This document shows, piece after piece, positions 26,787 through 34,039 of a stretch of 64,000 nucleotides of DNA. The DNA lies in contig CANKXX010000003.1 in NCBI GenBank assembly GCA_947487835.1, forward strand, positions 310,001 through 374,000, given 5' to 3'. The notes beneath the pieces were generated by a model. It saw only the letters and a list, made by a program, of their open reading frames with translations, was not told the DNA's origin and made no database searches. Each line of letters begins with the position of its first letter. Position 1 is the first letter of the stretch. The DNA is from an uncultured Microbacteriaceae bacterium. Its GTDB lineage: Bacteria > Actinomycetota > Actinomycetes > Actinomycetales > Microbacteriaceae. Position numbers and translations under genes: made by a program.

Positions 26787-28004
26787 GTGTCCGCGCCCAC
26801 TTCCCAGACAGCCGCCCCCGCCTTCCCCTGGATCGGCCTCCTCACGCTCGCAGGCGCCATCTTCGCCTCCGTGACGAGCGAGTTCCTGCCCACCGGGCTC
26901 CTGCCCGACATGGCGCGGGACCTCGACGTCAGCATCTCCCGCGCCGGGCTGCTCGTGACGATCTTCGCCGGCACCGTGGTCGTCGCGACCACCCCGCTTG
27001 CGGCGCTGACCCGGAAGTACTCGCGGAAGACGCTCGTCATCGTCGTGCTGCTGATCATCGCGCTGGCCAACGTGCTGGCCGCGATTGCGCCGACGTACGA
27101 GATCCTCGTCGGCGCCCGCATCCTCGGTGGTCTCGCGCACGGCCTGTTCTGGGCCGTCGTGGCGGCGTACTCGGCGCACCTCGTGCCGAAGCACCAGCTC
27201 GGCCGGGCCGTGGCCATCACGTCCGGCGGCGCATCCGCGGCGTTCGTTCTCGGCGTCCCCGTCGGCACCGCCCTCGGTCACGCCCTCGACTGGCGAGCCG
27301 CGTTCATGATCATCGCGGCCGTGGTGCTGCTGCTCGCGCTCGCGGTCGTGAAGTTCCTGCCGCCGGTCAATCACCACGTCACCCTGCGCACGGGCGAGAT
27401 CCCGCTGCCGCTGCACAAGGACCGCAGCATCACCGGCGTCGTGCTGCTCTGTGTCGTCATCGTGATCCTGGTGACCGGGCAGAACATCTTCTACACGTAC
27501 ATCGCGCCGTGGCTCACCGACGTCGCGCTGTTCCCGGACACGTCCGTCGCGTTCCTCCTCTTCCTCTACGGCGGCGCGGGCGCGATCGGCCTCGTGCTGG
27601 CCGGCTTCGCGGCGGACCGCTTCCCGAAGCGCGGCTTCATCGGCGCGGTCGCGGCGGTCATGGTCGCCGTGCTCGTCCTCGCGCTGTTCTCCGGCAATCC
27701 CGTGATCGTGGTCTCCGCATTCGTGGTCTGGGGCGTCGCGTTCGGCGGCATCCCGGCCATGCTGCAGACCCGGATGCTGAACACCGCGTCGTTCCGCGTG
27801 CGCGACCTCGCGGCCGCGCTGCAGACGACCGCGTTCAACGTGGGGATCGGCGGCGGTGCGCTCCTCGGCGGGGTGCTGCTCGACGGCATCGGCATCGGCG
27901 AGCTGCCCTCGGTGCAGATCGCGTTCCTCGCGGTCGCGCTCCTGCTCAGCGTCGGCGTGGACGCGCTGCGCCACGCGCGGGCCCGAGCGCGGAACCGGGC
28001 GTAG
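26787..28004 (+). CDS. MFS transporter (DHA1 family, AraJ-like)
   Basis: A 405-residue major facilitator with twelve predicted helices. Motif A is present after helix 2 (LAALTRKYSRKTL), and the TSEFLPTGLLPDMARDL segment in helix 1 matches the arabinose-polymer/sugar efflux and drug efflux group (AraJ, YdeA, PbuE). It likely exports sugars, nucleosides or drugs by proton antiport. GTG at 26787 was chosen because the family's N-terminus begins just after it; ribosome-binding sequence is weak and a start at 26730 is possible. Confidence 0.87.
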   Translation: MSAPTSQTAAPAFPWIGLLTLAGAIFASVTSEFLPTGLLPDMARDLDVSISRAGLLVTIFAGTVVVATTPLAALTRKYSRKTLVIVVLLIIALANVLAAIAPTYEILVGARILGGLAHGLFWAVVAAYSAHLVPKHQLGRAVAITSGGASAAFVLGVPVGTALGHALDWRAAFMIIAAVVLLLALAVVKFLPPVNHHVTLRTGEIPLPLHKDRSITGVVLLCVVIVILVTGQNIFYTYIAPWLTDVALFPDTSVAFLLFLYGGAGAIGLVLAGFAADRFPKRGFIGAVAAVMVAVLVLALFSGNPVIVVSAFVVWGVAFGGIPAMLQTRMLNTASFRVRDLAAALQTTAFNVGIGGGALLGGVLLDGIGIGELPSVQIAFLAVALLLSVGVDALRHARARARNRA

Positions 28005-28099
28005 GGCCGCGTATTCGGGTTCGGGCTGCTGCGCGGGGCGCGCGGGGCGGGATCTCGGGCTCCGGGCAGTTCCCATATCGCTCAAGTAGCCTCGGAGAA

Positions 28100-28753
28100 A
28101 TGCGACTCCTCCTCATCCGCCACGGCCAGACTCCCGACAACGCGCGCGGCGCACTGGGCGCGACGGTGCCCGGACCGGGGCTGACGAACCTGGGACGCGA
28201 GCAAGCGGCAGCCGTGCCGGATGCGCTGGCCGACGAGGCGATCGAGGCCATCTACGTCTCCACCATGCTGCGCACGCACGAGACCGCCGCTCCCCTCGCC
28301 GAGGCACTTGGTATGACGCCGACCGTTCTGCCGGGGCTGCGCGAGATCTCCGCGGGATCGCTCGAGCAGCGCTCCGACCCGGACGCGATCCGGCTCTACA
28401 TGGGCACGATCTTCTCCTGGGCGGACGACATGAACGCCCGCATCCCCGGCGCCGAGAACGGCCACGAGTTCTTCGCGCGGTACGACGGCGCCATCGGCGA
28501 GATCACATCCCGGCACGACGGCACGGTCGCCGTCGTCAGCCACGGTGCCGCGATCCGCACCTGGGCGTCCTGGGCGTGCCGCAACGTCGGGGCGGAGTTC
28601 AGCCGGGTGAACCACCTGGAGAACACGGCCGTGGTCATCCTCGAGGGCTCCCCCGAGGACGGCTGGGTGGCCCGGCAGTGGGCGGACGCCCCCCTGGGCG
28701 GCGCCGAGCTCGAGGATGCCACAGCGCCCGACCCGATGGGCGAGGCCGGCTGA
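28100..28753 (+). CDS. Histidine phosphatase superfamily protein
   Basis: A 217-residue phosphoglycerate-mutase-like phosphatase. The phospho-accepting RHG motif is at residues 7-9 (LLLIRHGQT), the conserved Arg in YVSTMLRTHETA, the acid in GLREISAG and the second His in VAVVSHGAA. Size and motifs fit a broad-range phosphatase rather than a glycolytic mutase. GGAGA precedes the ATG. It lies 95 bp downstream of the MFS gene. Confidence 0.88.
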   Translation: MRLLLIRHGQTPDNARGALGATVPGPGLTNLGREQAAAVPDALADEAIEAIYVSTMLRTHETAAPLAEALGMTPTVLPGLREISAGSLEQRSDPDAIRLYMGTIFSWADDMNARIPGAENGHEFFARYDGAIGEITSRHDGTVAVVSHGAAIRTWASWACRNVGAEFSRVNHLENTAVVILEGSPEDGWVARQWADAPLGGAELEDATAPDPMGEAG

Positions 28754-28833
28754 CGCACCTCCTCGAGGCGTTCCCGGGTCGGCGCTCGTTCGCTTCCCCG
28801 CGTGGTCGGCCGGGTCGGAGTTGGATGGGGGGC

Positions 28834-29019
28834 ATGAACATCGACAAGAGCCAGATCATCGAGCACCTCATGAGCATGGGCAAGCACGACGAGGCGGCGA
28901 AGGCCGACTCCGAGCTGCCCGACAAGGTCGACACCGACCAGCACGGCGACCTGCTGAGCAAGTTCGGCGTCAACCCCCAGGACCTGCTGGGCAAGCTCGG
29001 CGGGCTCTTCGGCAAGTAG
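28834..29019 (+). CDS. Small conserved-looking acidic protein
   Basis: A 61-residue protein beginning MNIDKSQIIEHLMSMGKHD. It is predicted helical, with a Lys/Asp-rich middle and a glycine/leucine C-terminus (LLGKLGGLFGK) that could pack against a membrane or partner. A GGGGGG stretch precedes the ATG. No domain recognised; similar short proteins occur in related genera as far as I recall. A hairpin terminator follows 19 bp downstream. Confidence 0.65.
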   Translation: MNIDKSQIIEHLMSMGKHDEAAKADSELPDKVDTDQHGDLLSKFGVNPQDLLGKLGGLFGK

Positions 29020-29037
29020 GCCCCGAGGCCCGAAGCG

Positions 29038-29074
29038 TGGCCGGAGTCGGCGGTACGTCCGTCGGCTCCGGCCA
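29038..29074 (+). terminator. Hairpin terminator after the small acidic protein gene
   Basis: TGGCCGGAG (29038-29046) pairs with CTCCGGCCA (29066-29074), and the inner bases pair further with G-U pairs. It lies 19 bp after the stop codon. Confidence 0.65.
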
Positions 29075-29125
29075 TTGCTATGTCCGGGCCGGGTGGGGCG
29101 CTTCCGCCTAGTTGGGTCAGGGCGG

Positions 29126-29683
29126 CTAGGCGGACCGCGTGAGGGTGTCGATCCAGCGCGCGACGTCGCGGCTGGTGCGCAGCCGCACGATCCGCAGGTG
29201 CGGGTGCTCGCGTTCGAGGGGCAGCACCCGCTCCGCCATGGAGCGGCGCGTGCGCCACGCCCAGCGCAGGATGTGGTCCGGATTCCCGAAGATCGTGTGC
29301 AGCGGGGGCTCGACGTTTCCGTTCCACAGGACGGTGCCCCGGGCGCGCCGGATGAGGGTGCGACGGAGGACGCGCGAGAGCGTGACGCGCGGCGGCAGAT
29401 CGAGCCAGACGAGGGTGTCGGCCCGCGACACGAGCAGGCCGCGTACCGCGGTGTACTGCCACTCGGTGACCCAGGCGGGCTGGGATGTGAAGGCCTCGAC
29501 GTCCTCGACGAAGGCCGGCCGGGGAACCCATTCGGCCCCGTGATAGAGCCCGTCCATCTCGGTGTGCGGCAGGTCGAGGATCTCGCCGATCCGACGGGCG
29601 AGGGTGGTCTTGCCTGCCCCGGTAACCCCGCCGACGAGCACCCGCCGCGGCACGGGATCGAGCACATCCCCTGCCGTCAACAC
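29126..29683 (-). CDS. P-loop nucleotide kinase-like protein
   Basis: A 185-residue adenylate-kinase-like P-loop protein of the topology-modulation (FlaR) type: Walker A GGVTGAGKTT near residues 18-27, the MDGLYHG segment after strand 2, a Walker-B-like LVWLDLPP, and the Arg-rich lid (RVLRRTLIRRARG). It probably phosphorylates a small molecule; the substrate is unknown. GTG start. Downstream of it lies the small acidic gene, convergent. Confidence 0.8.
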   Translation of the reverse strand: MLTAGDVLDPVPRRVLVGGVTGAGKTTLARRIGEILDLPHTEMDGLYHGAEWVPRPAFVEDVEAFTSQPAWVTEWQYTAVRGLLVSRADTLVWLDLPPRVTLSRVLRRTLIRRARGTVLWNGNVEPPLHTIFGNPDHILRWAWRTRRSMAERVLPLEREHPHLRIVRLRTSRDVARWIDTLTRSA

Positions 29684-29735
29684 CGGCCCAGCCTACGACC
29701 CACCCGCTCCCCCCGCGAGGAGCGTGCTGCTGTAC

Positions 29736-29810
29736 GGCCCTGAGCCCGTCGAAGGGTCGCGAGGGGGTCTCGCCGACGCAACGAACACGGTCCCTGAGCC
29801 TGTCGAAGGG
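29736..29810. repeat. Two REP-like units left of the 13E12 gene
   Basis: GGCCCTGAGCCCGTCGAAGG (29736) and a near-identical unit beginning GGTCCCTGAGCC (29789-29810) lie in the same orientation. Related units in both orientations lie to the right of the 13E12 gene and one at 3558. Confidence 0.75.
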
Positions 29811-29858
29811 TCACAACGGGGTGCCGGCATTCTCACGCCAAGAAGTTCTCCACAGGAC

Positions 29859-29905
29859 GAAAGTTCTTCATCGAAGAAACTTTCTACCTGCTAGAATGTG
29901 TGCTA
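29859..29905 (+). promoter_or_regulatory. Probable leaderless promoter with inverted repeat for the 13E12 gene
   Basis: GAAAGTTCTTC (29859-29869) and GAAGAAACTTTC (29873-29884) form a near-perfect dyad, and AGTTCTCC occurs again upstream (29845). A -10-like TAGAAT (29892-29897) places the transcription start about at the ATG (29905); no Shine-Dalgarno is present. The region is far more AT-rich than its surroundings. Confidence 0.55.
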
Positions 29906-31368
29906 TGAGAAACCCGGCAACGACGCTCCTCCGCACAGCGGATGCAGTCGCACGCCTGGGCAACTCCCCCGCGGCATTCGCGCCACTTCCGAAGCAGGAT
30001 CTCGTGAACGCGTTGCACGCTATCGCGGACCTCAGACAGTGCTGCGACACCTTCACCGCCTGGATCGCGGGCGAACTGGACCGTCGCTCATCGACCGACC
30101 TCGGTTCGGCAGGGCTGGCCCAACAGGAGGGCTACCGGACGCCTCAGGCGATGGTCGAGGCAGTGACGGGAGTAACCAAAGGCGGCGCGGTGTCAATCGT
30201 GGAGGTGGGCAGGATGCTCGCCGAGACGGATGCCGTCGAGACCCTCCAGCGCGAGCACCCGGAACTGCCGGCGCCACCGACGCCCTGGCAGGCACCCATT
30301 GCGCATGCCGTCACCGACGGGCGGATCTCGATCACCCAAGCAGACGCCATCCGAGCCGGGCTCGGCCTCCCCACTGGCTCGGTGTCGGCGGAGTCGCTTT
30401 CCGAGGCGGCGTCAGAGCTCGCCGAAGACGCGACCACCCTCACCGCAGGCCAGCTCCACCGCCGCGCGAGGCAACTCCGCGACGACCTCGACGACACCGA
30501 AGTCGCCGACCGCGAAAAGGCCCAACTCGAGCAGCAGCACCTCAAGGCGTGGAAGCGGCCCGATGGCATGGTGGAGGGCAAGTTCCTCTACGCACCCGAG
30601 CCGGGCGCGTTCCTCCTCTCGGTTCTCGACGAGCTCACCAACCCGCGCCGAGGCGGCCCGCGCTTCGTCAAGGAGGAGGACCGCGCTCGCATCGACGCGA
30701 TCGCGAAAGACCCGCGCTCCACCGACCGCCTCGCCGCGGACGGGTTCCTCGAACTGCTTCGCATCGGCGCGGACGCCGACCCCGGCCAGGTCTACGGCTC
30801 CCGCAGGCCGGCAGTGCGGATGATCGTGACGAAGGAGTCACTCCAGAGCGGCGAAGGCCACGGCTCGATCCAGGACACCGGCGAGGCCCTGAGTATCAAT
30901 TCGATCCGCCGTGAGGTGTGCGCCACCGGCACCATCGCGGTGGTCCTCGACGATGACGGCCAGTGCGTCAACGTCGGACGGGAACAACGCCTCTTCACTG
31001 CCCGCCAGCGCATAGGACTCGCGGTGAGGGATGGCGGCTGCCTCTGGCCGGGCTGCGACCGACCGCCGTCCTGGTGCGAGGCGCACCACATCAACCAGTG
31101 GAAACGCGACCACGGCAAGACAGACATCGCCGACGGCGTCCTGCTCTGCAAACACCACCACCTGCTCCTGCACAACCGCGGCTGGGACATCTCCCGTGCC
31201 GGCGGGAGGAACTACACGCTGATCCCGCCGAGGTCGATCAGCCCGACCCGCGAGGCACGCCACCTGGCGACGAAGAGCAGAGCGCTCCAGGACTGGAACG
31301 CCCGCCGACACCGCCTCCGCGACCGACACCCGGCCCACCCACCCGAGCCGGCATCACCGGGAGGCTGA
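29905..31368 (+). CDS. 13E12/DUF222-family protein with C-terminal HNH endonuclease
   Basis: A 487-residue protein. Residues 30-330 are the all-helical DUF222 region of the 13E12 repeat family; residues about 372-425 form an HNH nuclease: CLWPGCDRPPSWCEAHHINQW, seen as C-x4-C plus EAHHI, then LLCKHHHLLLHNRGW. Such genes occur in many copies in actinobacteria; in M. tuberculosis the REP13E12 copies are repetitive and serve as phage integration sites. No transposase or recombinase domain is present. ATG at 29905 is close to the inferred transcription start, so translation may be leaderless. REP-like repeats lie on both sides. Confidence 0.9.
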   Translation: MRNPATTLLRTADAVARLGNSPAAFAPLPKQDLVNALHAIADLRQCCDTFTAWIAGELDRRSSTDLGSAGLAQQEGYRTPQAMVEAVTGVTKGGAVSIVEVGRMLAETDAVETLQREHPELPAPPTPWQAPIAHAVTDGRISITQADAIRAGLGLPTGSVSAESLSEAASELAEDATTLTAGQLHRRARQLRDDLDDTEVADREKAQLEQQHLKAWKRPDGMVEGKFLYAPEPGAFLLSVLDELTNPRRGGPRFVKEEDRARIDAIAKDPRSTDRLAADGFLELLRIGADADPGQVYGSRRPAVRMIVTKESLQSGEGHGSIQDTGEALSINSIRREVCATGTIAVVLDDDGQCVNVGREQRLFTARQRIGLAVRDGGCLWPGCDRPPSWCEAHHINQWKRDHGKTDIADGVLLCKHHHLLLHNRGWDISRAGGRNYTLIPPRSISPTREARHLATKSRALQDWNARRHRLRDRHPAHPPEPASPGG

Positions 31369-31419
31369 TTGTGCTCGCGCCATCGCTCGCGCGACTGCTC
31401 GCCGAAGGTCCAGCCGCAC

Positions 31420-31483
31420 GGTCCCTGAGCCCGTTGATGGGACGCGACATCGGCGCACGTCGCTTCGACAAGCTCAGCGACCG
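31420..31483. repeat. REP-like inverted pair right of the 13E12 gene, copy 1
   Basis: A GGTCCCTGAGCCCGTTGATG unit (31420) faces CGCTTCGACAAGCTCAGCGA (31461), 20 bases apart, forming an imperfect palindrome. The 326 bp between the 13E12 gene and the alpha-galactosidase hold this and a second copy but no gene. Confidence 0.75.
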
Positions 31484-31593
31484 TGTCGACCGTGTGCAGG
31501 ACGTCCCCCGATCTGGCGGCGGCACCATCCGCATCGCCGTCGCTGCTCGCGAAGCTCTCGGGAACGACCAGCGCAGACTGGCGGGACCACCTC

Positions 31594-31657
31594 GATCCCT
31601 GAACGTGTCGAAGGGACGCGAGGTCGACTCACGTCGCTTCGACAAGCTCAGCGACCG
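31594..31657. repeat. REP-like inverted pair right of the 13E12 gene, copy 2
   Basis: Unit GATCCCTGAACGTGTCGAAG (31594) faces a CGCTTCGACAAGCTCAGCGA unit (31635). The spacer again contains ACGCGA and ACGTCG, so the whole 64-bp block is a repeat of the block at 31420-31483. It ends 38 bp before the stop codon of the next gene. Confidence 0.75.
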
Positions 31658-31694
31658 TGAAGGCGACCGTGTTGCGATGGCGCGGCCGCCGCGG

Positions 31695-33887
31695 CTACCG
31701 GGGGCGGAGTTCCAGGACTCGGGCCGTCGGGTCCGGGAGGGAGGCCGTCACGGTGAGCTCGGCCGACTCCGCGTCCCAGGTCCAGTCCCAGGCCGACTGC
31801 TCCGACGGGAAGAAGGACGACCCCGAGACCGAGCGGCCACGCAGGGACGGCAGGGGCAGCACGATCGTGTCGTCGGCCGCCGAGCTCGCGTTGCCGGGCC
31901 GCTTCCAGAGCGAGAGGCGGACCGTCCCGTCGCGCGAGGCCAGGCCCATCGCGACCCACGGGTCCTCCCAGCCCGGCATGCCGAGCGGCCAGATCGGGTG
32001 GGTGCGGTCGATGTCCTCCAGCACGCGGCGCTGCGCGGTGACGGCCTCGCGCACCAGGGCGCGCTCGTCCTCCGTCATGCGGTTCAGGTACCCGGACAGG
32101 TACATGCGCCCCAGGATCCCGTTGACCAGGCTCAGAGTGAGCAGCTCGCGATCCATGCCGGCACGGGGATATGCCCAGTTGCCCGCCTGCTCCGGCAGCA
32201 GGGACGCGGGCGCGGCGGCCGCGATGGGCGCGTACATCACCGGGTCCTGCTGGTCGGACGTCGACTGCAGGTGCAGCCGGGACATCATCGCGTAGTCCAT
32301 GCGCATCGCGCCGGACGCGCAGTTCTCGATGAGGAGGTTCGGATGCCGCTCCTGGATGCCGTCCAGCCAGGCGAGCAGGGCACGGTTGTGCTCGAGCAGC
32401 CCGTCGCCGGTCGAGGAGCCGCCCCGGTCGGAGCCCGGACCCGTCATGGTGTTGTAGTCCATCTTGAAGAACCCGACGCCGTAGTCGGACACCAAGCGGT
32501 CGACGACCTCGTCCAGGTGCCGCACCGCTGCCGGCGACCGCAGGTCGAGCAGGTGCCTTCCGTGCTCGGCGACGCGGAGGCCGCCGCGCGAGAAGAACGC
32601 GTCATCAGGCAGGGTCGCGGCGAGCGGCGAGTGGATGCCGATGACCTCCGGCTCGAGCCACAGGCCCGCCACCATCCCGCGCTCCCGGATGTGGTCGATG
32701 ACCTCCGTGATGCCGCCCGGGAAGCGGCTCGCCGCGGGCTGCCACTCGCCGACCGTGTCCCACCAGTGCCCCTCGGCGTACCAGCCGGCGTCGATGCAGA
32801 AGTAGTCCGCGCCGTCCTCCGCGGCCGCGTCGATGAGCGGCAGCAGCTTCTCGGTGGTCGGGTCGCCCATGAGCGTGTTCATGTAGTCGTTGAAGACCAC
32901 CGGCATCGCGGCGTCGATCGGGCGGAGGGTTCGCAGCGCGCGGCGCTGATCGGTCAGGACCGCGATGGCCTCGTCGAACCCGCCGCGGGCGACGCCCACG
33001 GACACCGGCACCGACGCGAACGGCCGGTCGGCGCTGATCGTGCGGGTCCACTGGTGCTCCTGGTCCGTCGGACCGTGCAGCACGACGTACGCCGCGGTGC
33101 GGGTCTCGCCGACCTCGTACCCCCACGGGCCGTTGTGCTCCACCTGCCAGGCCAGCGCGTACGGCGCCGTGCGGGAGAGCAGCACGGCGGTCGGCAGCTT
33201 CTCCCCCGTCGACCAGGATCCGCGGGTGCCCGTCGCGAAGCGGCTGCGCGGCTGGTGGTGCTGCAGCTCGCGGTCGATGCGGACGACTCCGAGCGAGCGG
33301 AGCGGATCCCGCCGCCAGCGGTTCTCCACCACCCAGTCGTTGTCGCCGTGCGCGAGATCGAGCTCATCGACCGGAGATCCGGAGTCCGGCAGGAACGCGC
33401 CCGAGGCGAACGAGGACAGGAAGTCGAGGGTCAGCTCGCCCTCTCCCTCGACGGTCGCCTCGGTCCAGGCCTGCACTGCGGCGACGGCGCCGCGGGCCGC
33501 GAAGACGCTGGTCACCACGAGGCCCGTGTCGGCGTCGCGCTGCACGATCTCGAGCCGGCGGGTCTCGCCCTCGGCGCTCTCCTCGTGCCGCACGTAACGC
33601 AGTCGCACACCGATCACGGTGTCGACGTGGCGGAAGCCGCCCGGGAAGCGCCCGTGGCCGACCGCGGAGACCTCGACGAGCGGCTGATCGACGGGCTGCT
33701 GTGGCGAGGACCCCGCGCTCGCCCCGGCGACGGCCGTGTCCCCTGCAGCCCCGGCCGGCAGGAAGGACCGCAGCCGCACCGGGCCGTCCGGCGCCGCGTC
33801 AAACAGCAGGCGCACGCCGTCCGTCGTCCACTCGATGGTCGACGCCGACAGGGGCGTCCGCTCGGTCCCGCTCGTCTCGGGGCGCAT
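31695..33887 (-). CDS. GH36 alpha-galactosidase (second, divergent subfamily)
   Basis: A 730-residue glycosidase only distantly similar to the GH36 enzyme at 4577. Key motifs: IDAGWY (365-370), LWLEPEV, nucleophile Asp477 in FFKMDYN and acid/base Asp545 in STSDQQDP, with IENCASG at 520-526. No signal peptide. AAGGAGA precedes the ATG. It is divergent from a GH2 beta-mannosidase; galactose-substituted manno-oligosaccharides from galactomannan are therefore the likeliest substrate. The differing C-terminal motif (QQDP instead of SNDP) suggests another bond or aglycone preference. Confidence 0.88.
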   Translation of the reverse strand: MRPETSGTERTPLSASTIEWTTDGVRLLFDAAPDGPVRLRSFLPAGAAGDTAVAGASAGSSPQQPVDQPLVEVSAVGHGRFPGGFRHVDTVIGVRLRYVRHEESAEGETRRLEIVQRDADTGLVVTSVFAARGAVAAVQAWTEATVEGEGELTLDFLSSFASGAFLPDSGSPVDELDLAHGDNDWVVENRWRRDPLRSLGVVRIDRELQHHQPRSRFATGTRGSWSTGEKLPTAVLLSRTAPYALAWQVEHNGPWGYEVGETRTAAYVVLHGPTDQEHQWTRTISADRPFASVPVSVGVARGGFDEAIAVLTDQRRALRTLRPIDAAMPVVFNDYMNTLMGDPTTEKLLPLIDAAAEDGADYFCIDAGWYAEGHWWDTVGEWQPAASRFPGGITEVIDHIRERGMVAGLWLEPEVIGIHSPLAATLPDDAFFSRGGLRVAEHGRHLLDLRSPAAVRHLDEVVDRLVSDYGVGFFKMDYNTMTGPGSDRGGSSTGDGLLEHNRALLAWLDGIQERHPNLLIENCASGAMRMDYAMMSRLHLQSTSDQQDPVMYAPIAAAAPASLLPEQAGNWAYPRAGMDRELLTLSLVNGILGRMYLSGYLNRMTEDERALVREAVTAQRRVLEDIDRTHPIWPLGMPGWEDPWVAMGLASRDGTVRLSLWKRPGNASSAADDTIVLPLPSLRGRSVSGSSFFPSEQSAWDWTWDAESAELTVTASLPDPTARVLELRPR

Positions 33888-34039
33888 GATTCTCCTTCGA
33901 TTGCGCTGGACCGCAGCAGCGGCGATACTTAGTCAAGCAGATGTAGAAAGTACCGACAAGGCAGCGTGGCCCTTCCGACACGGGTGCCGTCGGTCCGCGC
34001 CACTGCCGCCGCGAGATCCCCTACCGTTCGGAGAAACAC

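Noticed and set aside
24686-28003. Very long open frame on the plus strand leading into the histidine phosphatase gene
   Set aside because: It runs antisense through PhzF and the RsbU-like gene and out of frame through MFS; Arg/Ala/Pro-rich composition and a good internal ATG with GGAGA at 28100 show only the last part is coding.
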